NCBI GenBank assembly: GCA_963843565.1
Contig: CAWJKY010000003.1
Coordinates: 1,860,001-1,924,000, forward strand
DNA length: 64,000 nt
From: DASZQY01 sp963843565
GTDB taxonomy: Bacteria; Pseudomonadota; Alphaproteobacteria; Rhizobiales; Kaistiaceae
Reading direction: 5' to 3'
Both the position numbers and the translations under genes were made by a program. Below are positions 42,369 to 50,850 of the stretch, piece after piece (positions within the stretch are counted from its first letter, which is position 1; each line of letters begins with the position of its first letter). The notes beneath the pieces are model-generated. The model had not been told where the DNA came from, did not search any database, and saw nothing but the letters and a program-made list of their open reading frames with translations.

Positions 42369-43370
42369 TCAGTTCATCCAGCCCTTTTCCTTGTAGTACT
42401 TGAGGGCGCCCGGATGGATCGGCGCCGACAGGCCGTCCTTGATCATGGCCGCCGGGTCGAGGTTGGCGAAGGCGGGATGCAGCGAGCGGAACAGGTCCAT
42501 GTTCTCGAAGACCGCCTTGGTCACCTGATAGACGACGTCGTCGGGCACGTCGGCGCTGGTCACGAAGGTCGCCTTGACGCCGAACGTGGTGACGTCCGAA
42601 GTGGTCGTCGTGTAGGTGCCCTTCGGAATCGTCGCCCAGGCGTAGTAGGGATGATCGGCAACCAGCTTCTGGGCGCCGGGATCGCTCTTCAGGTCGACGA
42701 TGTAGGCGCCGCAGCCGTCCGTGGCGACCGCCACGCCCGAGTTCGGGAAGCCGACCGTGTAGCCGTAGGCGTCGATGTTGCCGTCGCAGAGCGCCGTCGA
42801 CTGCTCGGTCGAGGTCAGTTCGGTGGCGGCGGCAAAGTCAGCCGTCGTCATGCCGTCGGCAGCCATCAGCTCTTCGGTGGTCCCGCGCTGACCGGACCCC
42901 GGATTGCCGATGTTGAAGCGCTTGCCCTTGAGATCAGCCCACGACTTCACGCCGGAATCGGCGCCCGCGATGACCTGGTAGGGCTCGCTGTGCACCGAGA
43001 ACATGGCGCGCAGCTTCGGGCACTTGGTGACCTTGTCGCTGTCACCGTTGTAGGCGTGATACTGCCAGTCGGACTGGGCGACGCCGAAATCGAGCTCGCC
43101 GGCGCAGATCTGGCCGATGTTGTAGGTCGAGCCGGCCGTCGACGGCGCCGAACAGCGCAGGTGGTTCTGGTCTTCGTCGCGGCCCTCGGCCGCCGCTGCA
43201 TTCACCAGCCGGCAGACCGAGTTTCCGACGACGAAGTAGACGCCTGTCGGGCCGCCGGTTCCGATGGTGACGTACTTGACGTCCGCCGCCGAGGCGGCCG
43301 ACGCGGCCCCGATCATCATGGCAGCGCCAACAAGGCCGGCGAGCATCGACTTATTGAGTAGCAACGTCAT
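42369..43370 (-). CDS. TAXI-family TRAP substrate-binding protein
   Basis: A 333-residue periplasmic protein with a signal peptide ending near ASAASAADV. It has the TAXI features YVTIGTGGPTGVYFVVGNSVCRLVN and STAGSTYNIGQICAGELDFGVAQSDW, whose core is LDFGVAQSDW. These bind ligands such as glutamate, oxoglutarate or aromatic acids in the few known cases. AAGGAG stands about eight bases before the ATG. Its place beside a class III aminotransferase suggests an amino- or keto-acid ligand. Confidence 0.92.
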   Translation of the reverse strand: MTLLLNKSMLAGLVGAAMMIGAASAASAADVKYVTIGTGGPTGVYFVVGNSVCRLVNAAAAEGRDEDQNHLRCSAPSTAGSTYNIGQICAGELDFGVAQSDWQYHAYNGDSDKVTKCPKLRAMFSVHSEPYQVIAGADSGVKSWADLKGKRFNIGNPGSGQRGTTEELMAADGMTTADFAAATELTSTEQSTALCDGNIDAYGYTVGFPNSGVAVATDGCGAYIVDLKSDPGAQKLVADHPYYAWATIPKGTYTTTTSDVTTFGVKATFVTSADVPDDVVYQVTKAVFENMDLFRSLHPAFANLDPAAMIKDGLSAPIHPGALKYYKEKGWMN

Positions 43371-43436
43371 TAGCTCTTCTCCTTCTGGTTACCCCGGGTG
43401 TTACCGGTCACTGGGTTCGGGCTCTCATCGCCCCTT

Positions 43437-44804
43437 TCATGAACTTTGCGGTCGGCCTCCAGTCTGCAGTTCGCCGAGCGCGGCATCGACGGCATCGCCG
43501 AGCCGCTCGACGATTTCGTCGACGGTTGCGGCGTCGACGATGAAGGGCGGAGCGATCAGCACGTGATCGCCGGAAACTCCGTCGGCGGTGCCACCGCCCG
43601 GATAAACGCAAAGGCCGCGCGCCATGGCGGCGCGCTTGATGCGCCCGGCGAGATCGGCATCAGCGGAAAACGGCATCTTGCTCGCCCGGTCGGCGACCAG
43701 CTCGATGGCGCGGAACAGGCCGCGGCCGCGCACCTCGCCGACGTGGGCGTGATTGCCGAACCTTTCTTCGAGACGCGCCTGCAGGCGCGCGCCCTGGGTG
43801 CGGACGTTGTCGAGAAGATTGTCGCGGCGGATGACCTCCTGCACGGCGAGCGCCGCGGCGCAGGGAAGCGGATGGCCAATGTAGGTGTGGCCGTGCTGGA
43901 AGGGATGGCGGCTGGCGGAGAAGGCTTCGTTGATCTTCTCGGCGACCAGCACGGCGCCGATCGGCTGATAGCCGGCGCCGAGACCCTTGGCGACGGTCAT
44001 CAGGTCCGGGGCGATGCCCTCCTGCTCGCAGGCATGCAGCGTGCCCGTGCGGCCCATGCCGCTCATCACCTCGTCGAGAATGAGAAGCACACCGTAGCGG
44101 TCGCAAATTTCGCGGATCGCCTTGAAATAGCCGGGGGCGGCGGTGACAGCGCCGGCGGTCGCGCCGACCACTGTCTCGGCCACGAAGGCGATGACGGTTT
44201 CGGGGCCGACCTCCTGGAGTTTCGCCTCCAACGCGGCGGCGGCTCGCAGCGCGTAGGCCTCGTCGGTCTCGTCGTGGCGGCGATGACGGTAGGCGTAGCA
44301 GGGCTCGATATGCTCGACGTCGAAGAGCAGCGGCGCGAACGGCTCGCGACGGCGGAGATTCCCGCCGACCGCGAGCGCGCCCAGCGTGTTGCCGTGGTAG
44401 CTCTGGAGGCGGGCGACGAACCGGGTGCGCCTCGTCTCGCCGCGCTCGACGAAATACTGGCGGGCGAGCTTGAGCGCCGCTTCCACCGCCTCCGACCCGC
44501 CGGACACGAGATAGACGTGGCCGATGCCGTCCGGCGCGTGGGCGACAAGATCGTCCGCCAGCGCCTCGGCCGCCTCGGTCGTGAAGAAGCCGGTGTGGGC
44601 GTATTCCAGACGCTCCATCTGGGCGCGCATGGCGGCCAGAATGTCCGGGTGGCGATGGCCCAGGCACGACACGGCGGCGCCACCGGAGGCGTCGATGTAG
44701 GTCTTGCCGGCGGCATCAGTGATGGTGAGGCCTGAGGCGCTGACGGCGACCGGCGGGGCAGCCAAGCCGCGGTGAATGATGTGGCTTCTCCTGCGGTCGC
44801 TCAC
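43437..44804 (-). CDS. Class III PLP-dependent aminotransferase
   Basis: A 455-residue aminotransferase of the omega-amino-acid/acetylornithine group. The PLP-binding Lys273 lies in LMTVAKGLGAGYQPIGAV, preceded by LILDEVMSGMGRTG. The phosphate-contact YLVSGGSEAVEAALKLARQ lies at about 98-116. It moves an amino group, often from a terminal amine, to a keto-acid. The start is a GTG at 44804 overlapping the RpiR-type regulator stop. It stands between that regulator and the TAXI transporter genes. The substrate, probably imported by that transporter, is not identifiable. Confidence 0.92.
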   Translation of the reverse strand: MSDRRRSHIIHRGLAAPPVAVSASGLTITDAAGKTYIDASGGAAVSCLGHRHPDILAAMRAQMERLEYAHTGFFTTEAAEALADDLVAHAPDGIGHVYLVSGGSEAVEAALKLARQYFVERGETRRTRFVARLQSYHGNTLGALAVGGNLRRREPFAPLLFDVEHIEPCYAYRHRRHDETDEAYALRAAAALEAKLQEVGPETVIAFVAETVVGATAGAVTAAPGYFKAIREICDRYGVLLILDEVMSGMGRTGTLHACEQEGIAPDLMTVAKGLGAGYQPIGAVLVAEKINEAFSASRHPFQHGHTYIGHPLPCAAALAVQEVIRRDNLLDNVRTQGARLQARLEERFGNHAHVGEVRGRGLFRAIELVADRASKMPFSADADLAGRIKRAAMARGLCVYPGGGTADGVSGDHVLIAPPFIVDAATVDEIVERLGDAVDAALGELQTGGRPQSS

Positions 44805-45688
44805 GAGACCGCCCTCACGGTGTCATCCCAATAGACGCGCCGCCGGGCGAATTCGTTCTCGTTGCGCTCGAGCACCGCCCTGCCCTCCGGTCCGCTCTGG
44901 GCGACGACCAGCGCCGCCAGCATCTCGGTCGCCGCGAGCGCCGGGGCGGTGACGTGGGTGGCGTCGCCAAGATCGCTCGCCACCACCACCGTGCGGGTAG
45001 CGATCCGGGCGAGCGGGGACGCATGGCTGTCGGTGACGGCGACGATCGGCAAGCCACGCGCGTGCGCGTCGGTGGCGATCCCGACGGTGGCGCGGGTGTA
45101 GGGCGCGAACGACACCGCGAGCAGCACATCGCCGGGGGCGGCGGCGTTGAGCCCATCGGCACCGATGCCGCCGGGGGCATCGAGAAGACGGGTCGGGGCG
45201 CCGTAGAGGCCAGCGGCATAGGCAAAATGGAAGGCGGGTGCATAGCAGGAGCGGTGACCGAGACAGAAGATGGCGTGGGCACCGGCCAGCAGGGCGGCCG
45301 CATCGACGATCGCCGCCAGCCGTTCAGGCTCAGCCAGCGCGGCAACGCGTTCGATCAACCCGTCGGCGAGCGAGCGGGCAAGGGTCGGCTCACCGAGACG
45401 GGCGCGCCGCTCGGCGAGCTCGCCGGCACGGGCGCTGAAATCGCTGATGCGCCCGCGGATCGAGGCAGCGAACAGGCCGCGCATCTCGTCATAGCCGGCA
45501 TAGCCGATGCGTTGGGCGAAGCGGGTCATGGCGGCGGGCGGCACGCCAACCCGGCGCGCCTGCTCGCGCATCGACAGCAGCGCGACATCTTCCGGATGGT
45601 CGAGAACGTAGGTGCCGACCTTGCGCATGCGCGGCGGCATTTCGCTGAACGCAGCGGTAATACGCTGAGCAACAACCTGCGGCGTCAT
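44801..45688 (-). CDS. MurR/RpiR-family transcription regulator
   Basis: A 295-residue regulator. The N-terminal HTH of the RpiR type is seen in MPPRMRKVGTYVLDHPEDVALLSMREQARRVGVPPAAMTRFAQRIG, whose core is GVPPAAMTRFAQRIGYAG. The C-terminal SIS domain (about 120-250, IFCLGHRSCYAPAFHF, DVLLAVSFAPYTRAT) binds a phospho-sugar or similar effector. It is the first gene of the minus-strand operon and diverges from the BKACE gene; a palindrome lies in the 77-base gap. It likely controls both sides in response to a metabolite of the pathway. Confidence 0.9.
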   Translation of the reverse strand: MTPQVVAQRITAAFSEMPPRMRKVGTYVLDHPEDVALLSMREQARRVGVPPAAMTRFAQRIGYAGYDEMRGLFAASIRGRISDFSARAGELAERRARLGEPTLARSLADGLIERVAALAEPERLAAIVDAAALLAGAHAIFCLGHRSCYAPAFHFAYAAGLYGAPTRLLDAPGGIGADGLNAAAPGDVLLAVSFAPYTRATVGIATDAHARGLPIVAVTDSHASPLARIATRTVVVASDLGDATHVTAPALAATEMLAALVVAQSGPEGRAVLERNENEFARRRVYWDDTVRAVS

Positions 45689-45719
45689 GCCCCAACGCTA
45701 GCAACCGCGCGGCCATCGT

Positions 45720-45733
45720 GCAACAAGTGTTGC
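45720..45733. promoter_or_regulatory. Operator-like palindrome between the RpiR regulator and BKACE genes
   Basis: GCAACAAGTGTTGC has perfect 6-bp arms around AG. It is placed 32 bases from the regulator start and about 33 from the BKACE start. Further on, TGAAA and TTTCA (45744-45766) form a second, looser dyad. Either could be the RpiR-type operator controlling the divergent genes. Confidence 0.55.
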
Positions 45734-45765
45734 GCTCTTCATGTGAAATGTGGATCGTTTGTTTC

Positions 45766-46590
45766 ATGACGCCGGAACGATCCGTTCTGCTCGCTGCAGC
45801 GCCCAACGGCGCCCGGCGGACGAAGGCCGACCACCCGCGCCTGCCGATGAGCGCCCCTGAACTGGCGGAGACGGCGGCGGAGGTTGCGGCGGCCGGCGCG
45901 GCGATGCTCCACCTGCACGTGCGCGACCGCGACGGACACCATGCGCTCGACGCCGCCCTTTATCGCGACGCGATCGCCGCCATTCGCGCCGCGGTCGGCA
46001 CGCGTCTGGTCGTGCAGATCACAACGGAGGCGGCCGGGGTGTTCCAGCCCGACGCGCAGATGGCAGCGGTCGACGCGGTGAAGCCCGAGGCGGTGTCGCT
46101 GGCGCTCCGCGAGCTTTGCCCCGACGCGGCCAGCGAGAAGACGTTCGCGAAGTTCCTGGCGCGGATGAAGCGCGAGCGGATCGCGCCGCAGTTCATTCTC
46201 TACGACGCCGACGAGGTCGTCCGGCTGCAGGACCTTGTCGCGCGCGGCATCGTTCCCGACGCAAGCCCCTCGGTGCTCTACGTGCTTGGACGCTATCGCA
46301 CCGACCGGCTGTCGCGTCCGGACGACGTGCTGCCGTTCGTGAACGCGGCGGAGGACCGCCTCCCCGACTTCATGGTGTGCGCGTTCGGCGCCAACGAAGC
46401 GGCGTGCGGCGTGACGGCGGCGTTGCTCGGCGGAAAGGTTCGCGTCGGCTTCGAGAACAACCTGCACATGCCGGACGGCAGTCTGGCGCCCGACAACGCC
46501 GCACTCGTGCGCGCCGTCGCCGGGCCGTTGGCGGCGCTCGGTCTGAGGCCAATGACAGCGGACGAGCTGAGGGAACATCTCGCCGGCTGA
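45766..46590 (+). CDS. BKACE-family beta-keto acid cleavage enzyme (DUF849)
   Basis: A 274-residue TIM-barrel enzyme. The zinc-binding His-x-His of the family is seen in AAMLHLHVRDRDGHHALD, together with ITTEAAG, EAVSLALRELCPD and VRVGFENNLHMPDG. BKACE enzymes cleave beta-keto acids with acetyl-CoA, giving acetoacetate and a new CoA ester. The prototype uses 3-keto-5-aminohexanoate in lysine fermentation; others act on dehydrocarnitine. Divergence from the aminotransferase/TAXI-TRAP operon under one regulator suggests cleavage of a keto acid made by that aminotransferase. The start could be the ATG at 45766 or one at 45748. Confidence 0.85.
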   Translation: MTPERSVLLAAAPNGARRTKADHPRLPMSAPELAETAAEVAAAGAAMLHLHVRDRDGHHALDAALYRDAIAAIRAAVGTRLVVQITTEAAGVFQPDAQMAAVDAVKPEAVSLALRELCPDAASEKTFAKFLARMKRERIAPQFILYDADEVVRLQDLVARGIVPDASPSVLYVLGRYRTDRLSRPDDVLPFVNAAEDRLPDFMVCAFGANEAACGVTAALLGGKVRVGFENNLHMPDGSLAPDNAALVRAVAGPLAALGLRPMTADELREHLAG

Positions 46591-46602
46591 CGCCAGAAAG
46601 AA

Positions 46603-46626
46603 GAAGGGCGCCCGTAGGCGCCCTTC
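46603..46626. terminator. Bidirectional hairpin between convergent genes
   Basis: GAAGGGCGCC and GGCGCCCTTC form a perfect 10-bp stem with a CGTA loop, set between the BKACE stop and the stop of the convergent binding-protein gene. An A-rich stretch precedes it on the left, giving a weak U-run for minus-strand transcripts. Confidence 0.75.
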
Positions 46627-46650
46627 GCACGGATCGGAGTAACCCGACGA

Positions 46651-47544
46651 CTACATCATGCCCTCGTCGCTCAGGAATTCGCTGGCGACGTCCTCGATGG
46701 ACTTCTTGTCGACGTCGACCTCGGCGTTCAGCCGCTGCATCACCGCGTCGGTGATCTTGGCCGAGAGCGCGTTGAGCGGATCGGCAAGACCGGGGTTGGC
46801 CTTGAGCGTCGCGGTGCGCACCACCGGGACGATGGCGTAGTTCGGGAAGAACTGCTTGTCGTCGGTGAGGACACGGAAGTTGAACGCCTTGATGCGCCCG
46901 TCGGTGGTGAAGACCAGGGCGATATCGACCTGGCCGTCCTTCAGCGCTTGGTAGGTGAGCCCTGAATCCATCGCCTTGAGGTCCGCGCGGGTGGTCGAGA
47001 AGCCATAGGCCTTCTCAAGCCCGGGCAGACCGTCGGGACGCTTCGGGAACTCGGCGTTGACCGCCATCACCAGGCCCTTCTTGTCGTTGTAGGCCTTGGC
47101 GAGATCGGACAGCGTCTTGATGTCGTCGGTCTTCGGGTTCGACGCCTGCACGGCAAGCCCGTAGGTGTCGTTGGCAGCCGACGGGTTCAGCCAGGTCAGG
47201 CCGACCTTGGCGTCGAGCTCCTTGACCTTGTCGTAGGTCTGCTGGGCGTTCATCCCGGCGCTGTCCATCTTGTTGTAGGTGACCAGCGAAGTGCCGGTGT
47301 ACTCCCAGTAGACATCGACCTGGCCGTTGACCTGGGCGTCGCGCACGACCTGCGAACCCATGCCGTCGCGCTTGTCGACGTCGAAGCCCTTGGCCTTGAG
47401 AAGCTGGGCGGTCATCTCGGAGAGCAACAACTGCTCGGTGAAGTTCTTGCCGCCGACGACGATCGTCGCCGCCATCGACGTGGTTGCCATGAACGCGCCG
47501 ACGGCAGCGCCCAGAACGACCTTTGCGAGGGTCTTCGTCTTCAT
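46651..47544 (-). CDS. Quaternary-amine (osmoprotectant) ABC transporter substrate-binding protein
   Basis: A 297-residue binding protein of the OpuAC/OsmX family with a signal peptide (MKTKTLAKVVLGAAVGAFMATTSMA). The family opening IVVGGKNFTEQLLLSEM follows, and VDVYWEYTGTSLVTYN is the ligand-pocket region. Its relatives bind glycine betaine, choline or carnitine. The ATG at 47544 follows AGGAG and starts the signal peptide; the upstream frame is spurious. It is the last gene of a four-gene minus-strand operon with two permeases and an ATPase. Confidence 0.92.
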   Translation of the reverse strand: MKTKTLAKVVLGAAVGAFMATTSMAATIVVGGKNFTEQLLLSEMTAQLLKAKGFDVDKRDGMGSQVVRDAQVNGQVDVYWEYTGTSLVTYNKMDSAGMNAQQTYDKVKELDAKVGLTWLNPSAANDTYGLAVQASNPKTDDIKTLSDLAKAYNDKKGLVMAVNAEFPKRPDGLPGLEKAYGFSTTRADLKAMDSGLTYQALKDGQVDIALVFTTDGRIKAFNFRVLTDDKQFFPNYAIVPVVRTATLKANPGLADPLNALSAKITDAVMQRLNAEVDVDKKSIEDVASEFLSDEGMM

Positions 47545-47587
47545 CCCTTTTCTCCTCTTACTGCTACATTGAAACGGTGCACGGCGG

Positions 47588-48328
47588 TCAACGCAGTGGA
47601 TTGACGCCGCGTGGAATGGTCCACAGCTGAAGCTGCTGCATGAAGAAATCGACGACGATGGCGAGCAGCGCCGTGGGAATTGCGCCGGCGAGCATTGTGC
47701 CGAACTCATTCAGCGCGATGCCCGAGAAGATCAGTTCGCCCAAGCCACCGCCGCCGATCAGGAAGGCGAGCGGCACGGTGCCGACGTTGATGGCAAGCGC
47801 CGTGCGGATGCCGGCGTAAATGACGAACATCGCGTTCGGCAGTTCCACCTGAAGCAGAATCTGCCGGCTGTTCATGCCCATGCCGGTGGCCGCCTCGATG
47901 AGATAGGGCGGCACGGCGCGAATACCGGCGAGCGTGTTGGCGACAATCGGCAACAAGGTCACGACAAACAGCCCGAAGATCGCCGGGCGGTCACCGATGC
48001 CGAGGAAGCTCATCGACAGGGCGAGGATGGCGAGGGTCGGAATGGTCGCGCCGGCGTTGAGGACCTGAAGCGCGATGTCGCCGTAACGCGCGAAGCGCCG
48101 GCGGGTGAGGAGCACGCCGATCGGGATCCCGACGAGGATCGCCAGGCCGCCCGAGACGATGACCAGTTCGATGTGCTGGATGCCGAGAAACTGGATGTCG
48201 TCCCACTGATCGAAGATGGTGGGCAGCAGCCCGCTCGCCCACGCCCAGGCGCCGAGCGCGAAGACCAGCGCCAGCAGCGTGTTCCGCCACAGCTGAAGCA
48301 GCCCCTGGGTCTCGACGGCGCTAGCCAT
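47588..48328 (-). CDS. Quaternary-amine ABC transporter permease
   Basis: A 246-residue inner-membrane permease of the OpuBB/OsmW type with about six hydrophobic segments. It holds the ATPase-coupling loop EAATGMGMNSRQILLQVELP, the EAA motif. It overlaps the ATPase gene by eight bases and stands 43 bases before the binding-protein gene. It pairs with the second permease at 49430-50095 to form the channel. Confidence 0.92.
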   Translation of the reverse strand: MASAVETQGLLQLWRNTLLALVFALGAWAWASGLLPTIFDQWDDIQFLGIQHIELVIVSGGLAILVGIPIGVLLTRRRFARYGDIALQVLNAGATIPTLAILALSMSFLGIGDRPAIFGLFVVTLLPIVANTLAGIRAVPPYLIEAATGMGMNSRQILLQVELPNAMFVIYAGIRTALAINVGTVPLAFLIGGGGLGELIFSGIALNEFGTMLAGAIPTALLAIVVDFFMQQLQLWTIPRGVNPLR

Positions 48329-49433
48329 CCCGGTAGGCCTCGCCGAGCAGATGGGTGATGCCGCGCAGCGTCACGTAGCCGATGAACATGCCCTCGCCAT
48401 CGACCACGGCGAGCCACGAGAGGTCGTGGCGGAACATGGTCGAAACCGCCGTGCGCAGGTCTTCGTCCCGCCGGATGGTGGTGGGCAGCGGTTCGTAGTT
48501 CTCGCCGACGGTGCCTTTCTCGCCGCGCGCCGCCTCGATGGCCACGAACCCGCGGGCGCGGCCGCGCGGCCCGACCATGACGATCGAGCGGTGGCCATGC
48601 TCCTCCATCAGCGACACGGCGCGCGCCAGCTGATCGCCGGCGACGACCCTGGGGGGATCGTCGAGCATGACGTCGGAGACCTTGAGCAGCTGCAGGCGCT
48701 TCAGCGTGCGGTCGCTGCCGACGAAATCGGAGACGAAGCGATTGGCGGGGTGGGCGAGGATATTGTCGGGGGTGTCGTACTGGACGAGGCGGCCGTCGCG
48801 AAAGATGGCGACGCGATCGCCCATCTTGACCGCTTCGTCGATGTCGTGGCTGACGAACATGATGGTCTTCTTGAGCGTCGCCTGCATCTTCAGGAACTCG
48901 TCCTGGATGACCGCGCGATTGATCGGGTCGATGGCGCCGAACGGCTCGTCCATGAGAAGCACGGGCGGATCGGCGGCGATGGCGCGGAGCACGCCGACGC
49001 GCTGCTGCTGGCCGCCGGAGAGTTCCTTCGAGTAGCGCTTCAGGAAGATCGAGGGATCGAGCCCGACCAGATCGAGCAGCTCGGCGGCGCGGGCCCGCGA
49101 CTTCTTCTTTTCCCAGCCGAGAATGTCGGGGACGATGCAGATGTTGTCTTCGATGGTCTTGTTGGGAAACAGGCCGATCTGCTGGATGACGTAGCCAAGC
49201 GTGCGGCGAAGATCGACGATGTTGAAATCGGCGGTGTTCTTGCCGTCGATGAAGATGTCGCCGGAGGTGTGCTCGATCAGCCGGTTGACCATCTTGAGCG
49301 TGGTCGTCTTGCCGCAACCGGAGGGGCCGAGGAGGATGCAGATCTCGCCTTCCGGCACCTCCATCGATACCTGATCGACGGCCGGCGCGGAGGCGCCCGG
49401 AAAGATCTTGGTCACGCGTTCCAGTCTGATCAT
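48321..49433 (-). CDS. Quaternary-amine ABC transporter ATP-binding protein with CBS domains
   Basis: A 370-residue ATPase of the OpuCA/ProV type. Walker A is GPSGCGKTT at about 37-45, the signature is LSGGQQQRVGVLRAI, Walker B is VLLMDEPFGAIDP, and SHDIDEA follows. Two C-terminal CBS-type repeats (about 250-365) are known in this family to sense ionic strength or cyclic dinucleotides. The ATG at 49433 overlaps the upstream permease stop by four bases. The CBS part contains HRSIVMVGPRGRARGFVAI and LSWLAVVDGEGMFIGYVTL, so both repeats look intact. Confidence 0.94.
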   Translation of the reverse strand: MIRLERVTKIFPGASAPAVDQVSMEVPEGEICILLGPSGCGKTTTLKMVNRLIEHTSGDIFIDGKNTADFNIVDLRRTLGYVIQQIGLFPNKTIEDNICIVPDILGWEKKKSRARAAELLDLVGLDPSIFLKRYSKELSGGQQQRVGVLRAIAADPPVLLMDEPFGAIDPINRAVIQDEFLKMQATLKKTIMFVSHDIDEAVKMGDRVAIFRDGRLVQYDTPDNILAHPANRFVSDFVGSDRTLKRLQLLKVSDVMLDDPPRVVAGDQLARAVSLMEEHGHRSIVMVGPRGRARGFVAIEAARGEKGTVGENYEPLPTTIRRDEDLRTAVSTMFRHDLSWLAVVDGEGMFIGYVTLRGITHLLGEAYRDG

Positions 49434-50095
49434 GACGACGTCCGTACGGTCCTGAGTCCGGGCGAGGTCAGCGCCCACTGAAGCCAGAGCAGGCCGAAAT
49501 CGGCAGCCACCGCGAGAACCGAGACGGCCAGCGCGCCGGTGACCAACTGGCGCGGGTCGGTCTGGCTAATGCCGCGCGAGATGAAGGCGCCGAGGCCGCC
49601 GGCGCCGATGTAGGCGGCGATGGCGGTGACGCCGATGTTCATGACGACCGCCACCCGCACACCCGACATGATGACCGGCACGGCGAGCGGCAGCTCGACC
49701 TCGCGCAGGCGCTGCAGTCGGGTCAGGCCCATGCCGCGGGCCGCCTCGCGCAGCGCCGGGTCGATGTTGGTGATGGCGGTGTAGGTGTTGCGGATGATGG
49801 GAAGCTGCGAATAGAGCAGCACCGCGATCACCGCCGGCAGGTAGCCGATCCCCTGGTGGATGACCGACAGCACCGGAATCATGATGCCGAAGAGTGCAAT
49901 CGACGGGATCGTGATGACGATCGAGGCGACGTAGAGAACGGTGTCGGCGGCGCGTTTGTTCTGGCTGATGGCGATGCCAATGGGCACGCCGGTCAGGATC
50001 GCCAGACCAACGGCGACGCCGACAATCGAGATGTGCTCACCCGTCCGCGATATGATCAGCGGCCAGTTTGCAAAGATATATTGGAGGATATCCAT
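49430..50095 (-). CDS. Quaternary-amine ABC transporter permease
   Basis: A 221-residue permease of the OpuBD/OsmY type and the first gene of the operon. There are about five to six transmembrane segments. The EAA loop is EAARGMGLTRLQRLREVELP, broken here at EAARGMGLTRLQ. It overlaps the ATPase gene by ATGA. With its partner permease it forms the membrane channel for osmoprotectant uptake. Confidence 0.92.
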   Translation of the reverse strand: MDILQYIFANWPLIISRTGEHISIVGVAVGLAILTGVPIGIAISQNKRAADTVLYVASIVITIPSIALFGIMIPVLSVIHQGIGYLPAVIAVLLYSQLPIIRNTYTAITNIDPALREAARGMGLTRLQRLREVELPLAVPVIMSGVRVAVVMNIGVTAIAAYIGAGGLGAFISRGISQTDPRQLVTGALAVSVLAVAADFGLLWLQWALTSPGLRTVRTSS

Positions 50096-50432
50096 CGAAC
50101 CGGCGGCATTTTCGGCGATCGGCCACCGTCATGCAACCTTCGATGACTGTTTCACTCACATCGTTTCGACTTAGATATATTCAAATAAACTTTCACACTA
50201 GCCTTGGCAGGGCCAAACAAACTATCAGCCTTTACTTGTTATCAAAATGGCCAAGTCTCTTTTACCGAGACTTGGGTAGTTCCTTCCATCGCTCTTCTTC
50301 GACCCCTGTCCGGACCCGCGGCGGGCCGCCTTTCAGTTGGCTGTCGGGTCCCGTCAGGCGCGCGCAAGCCGGCTTCGGCTACCCCGACTGCGACGCGGTC
50401 AATCCCGGCCGCAGGTTCAAGGAACGAAACTC
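50096..50432. other. AT-rich divergent intergenic region
   Basis: About 337 bases between the osmoprotectant operon and the small exported protein gene. Bases around 50150-50270 are clearly richer in A and T than the rest of the window, including TAGATATATTCAAATAAAC. This is likely the promoter zone for both directions. No protein-like frame was found, and no operator repeat stood out. Confidence 0.5.
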
Positions 50433-50735
50433 ATGCGCAAAGCCTTCCTGCTGCTCATCCCCCTCGCCCTCGCGCCGCTCGCGGGCCTCGCCCTTCCCGC
50501 CGCCGCCGAGTCAGAAGGCGGATCGTGCGCCAGCACGACCGTCGGCGGGCCGGTCGACCTCGGCGCCATCCAGACCAAGAGCGACGGCACGCTCGCGATC
50601 ACCGGCGTCCGGGCCGGCGACAACGAGTGCGACGGCATGGTCGTCGGCGCGGCCGGCGCGAAGGGCATTTCGGGCGTCGACGACGGAAGCGCGCTCTCCG
50701 GGCACGAGGGCAACGAAGGCGCCGAGATCGAGTAA
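50433..50735 (+). CDS. Small exported protein of unknown function
   Basis: A 100-residue protein with a clear signal peptide (MRKAFLLLIPLALAPLAGLALPAAA). The mature part of about 75 residues is rich in Gly, Asp and Glu, and carries two cysteines (GSCAST and NECDGM) that could form one disulfide. AAGGA stands nine bases before the ATG at 50433, and an intrinsic terminator follows. It is therefore a monocistronic gene. I do not recognise the family. Confidence 0.65.
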   Translation: MRKAFLLLIPLALAPLAGLALPAAAESEGGSCASTTVGGPVDLGAIQTKSDGTLAITGVRAGDNECDGMVVGAAGAKGISGVDDGSALSGHEGNEGAEIE

Positions 50736-50769
50736 GCAAAGCGCGACGGTCTCCCCGAGGGACTGACGC

Positions 50770-50813
50770 CCCGGCCTCGCCGCGCGCCCCCACGCGGCGG
50801 GGCCGGGCTTTTT
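50770..50813 (+). terminator. Intrinsic terminator
   Basis: CCCGGCC pairs with GGCCGGG and extends inward to a stem of about 15 pairs around a C-rich loop. TTTTT follows at 50809-50813. It lies 35 bases after the small exported protein gene and is the clearest Rho-independent terminator in the window. Confidence 0.9.
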
Positions 50814-50850
50814 GTTCGACCCGCCAGCGGAACTGGGTAGGTTCCGCGAC

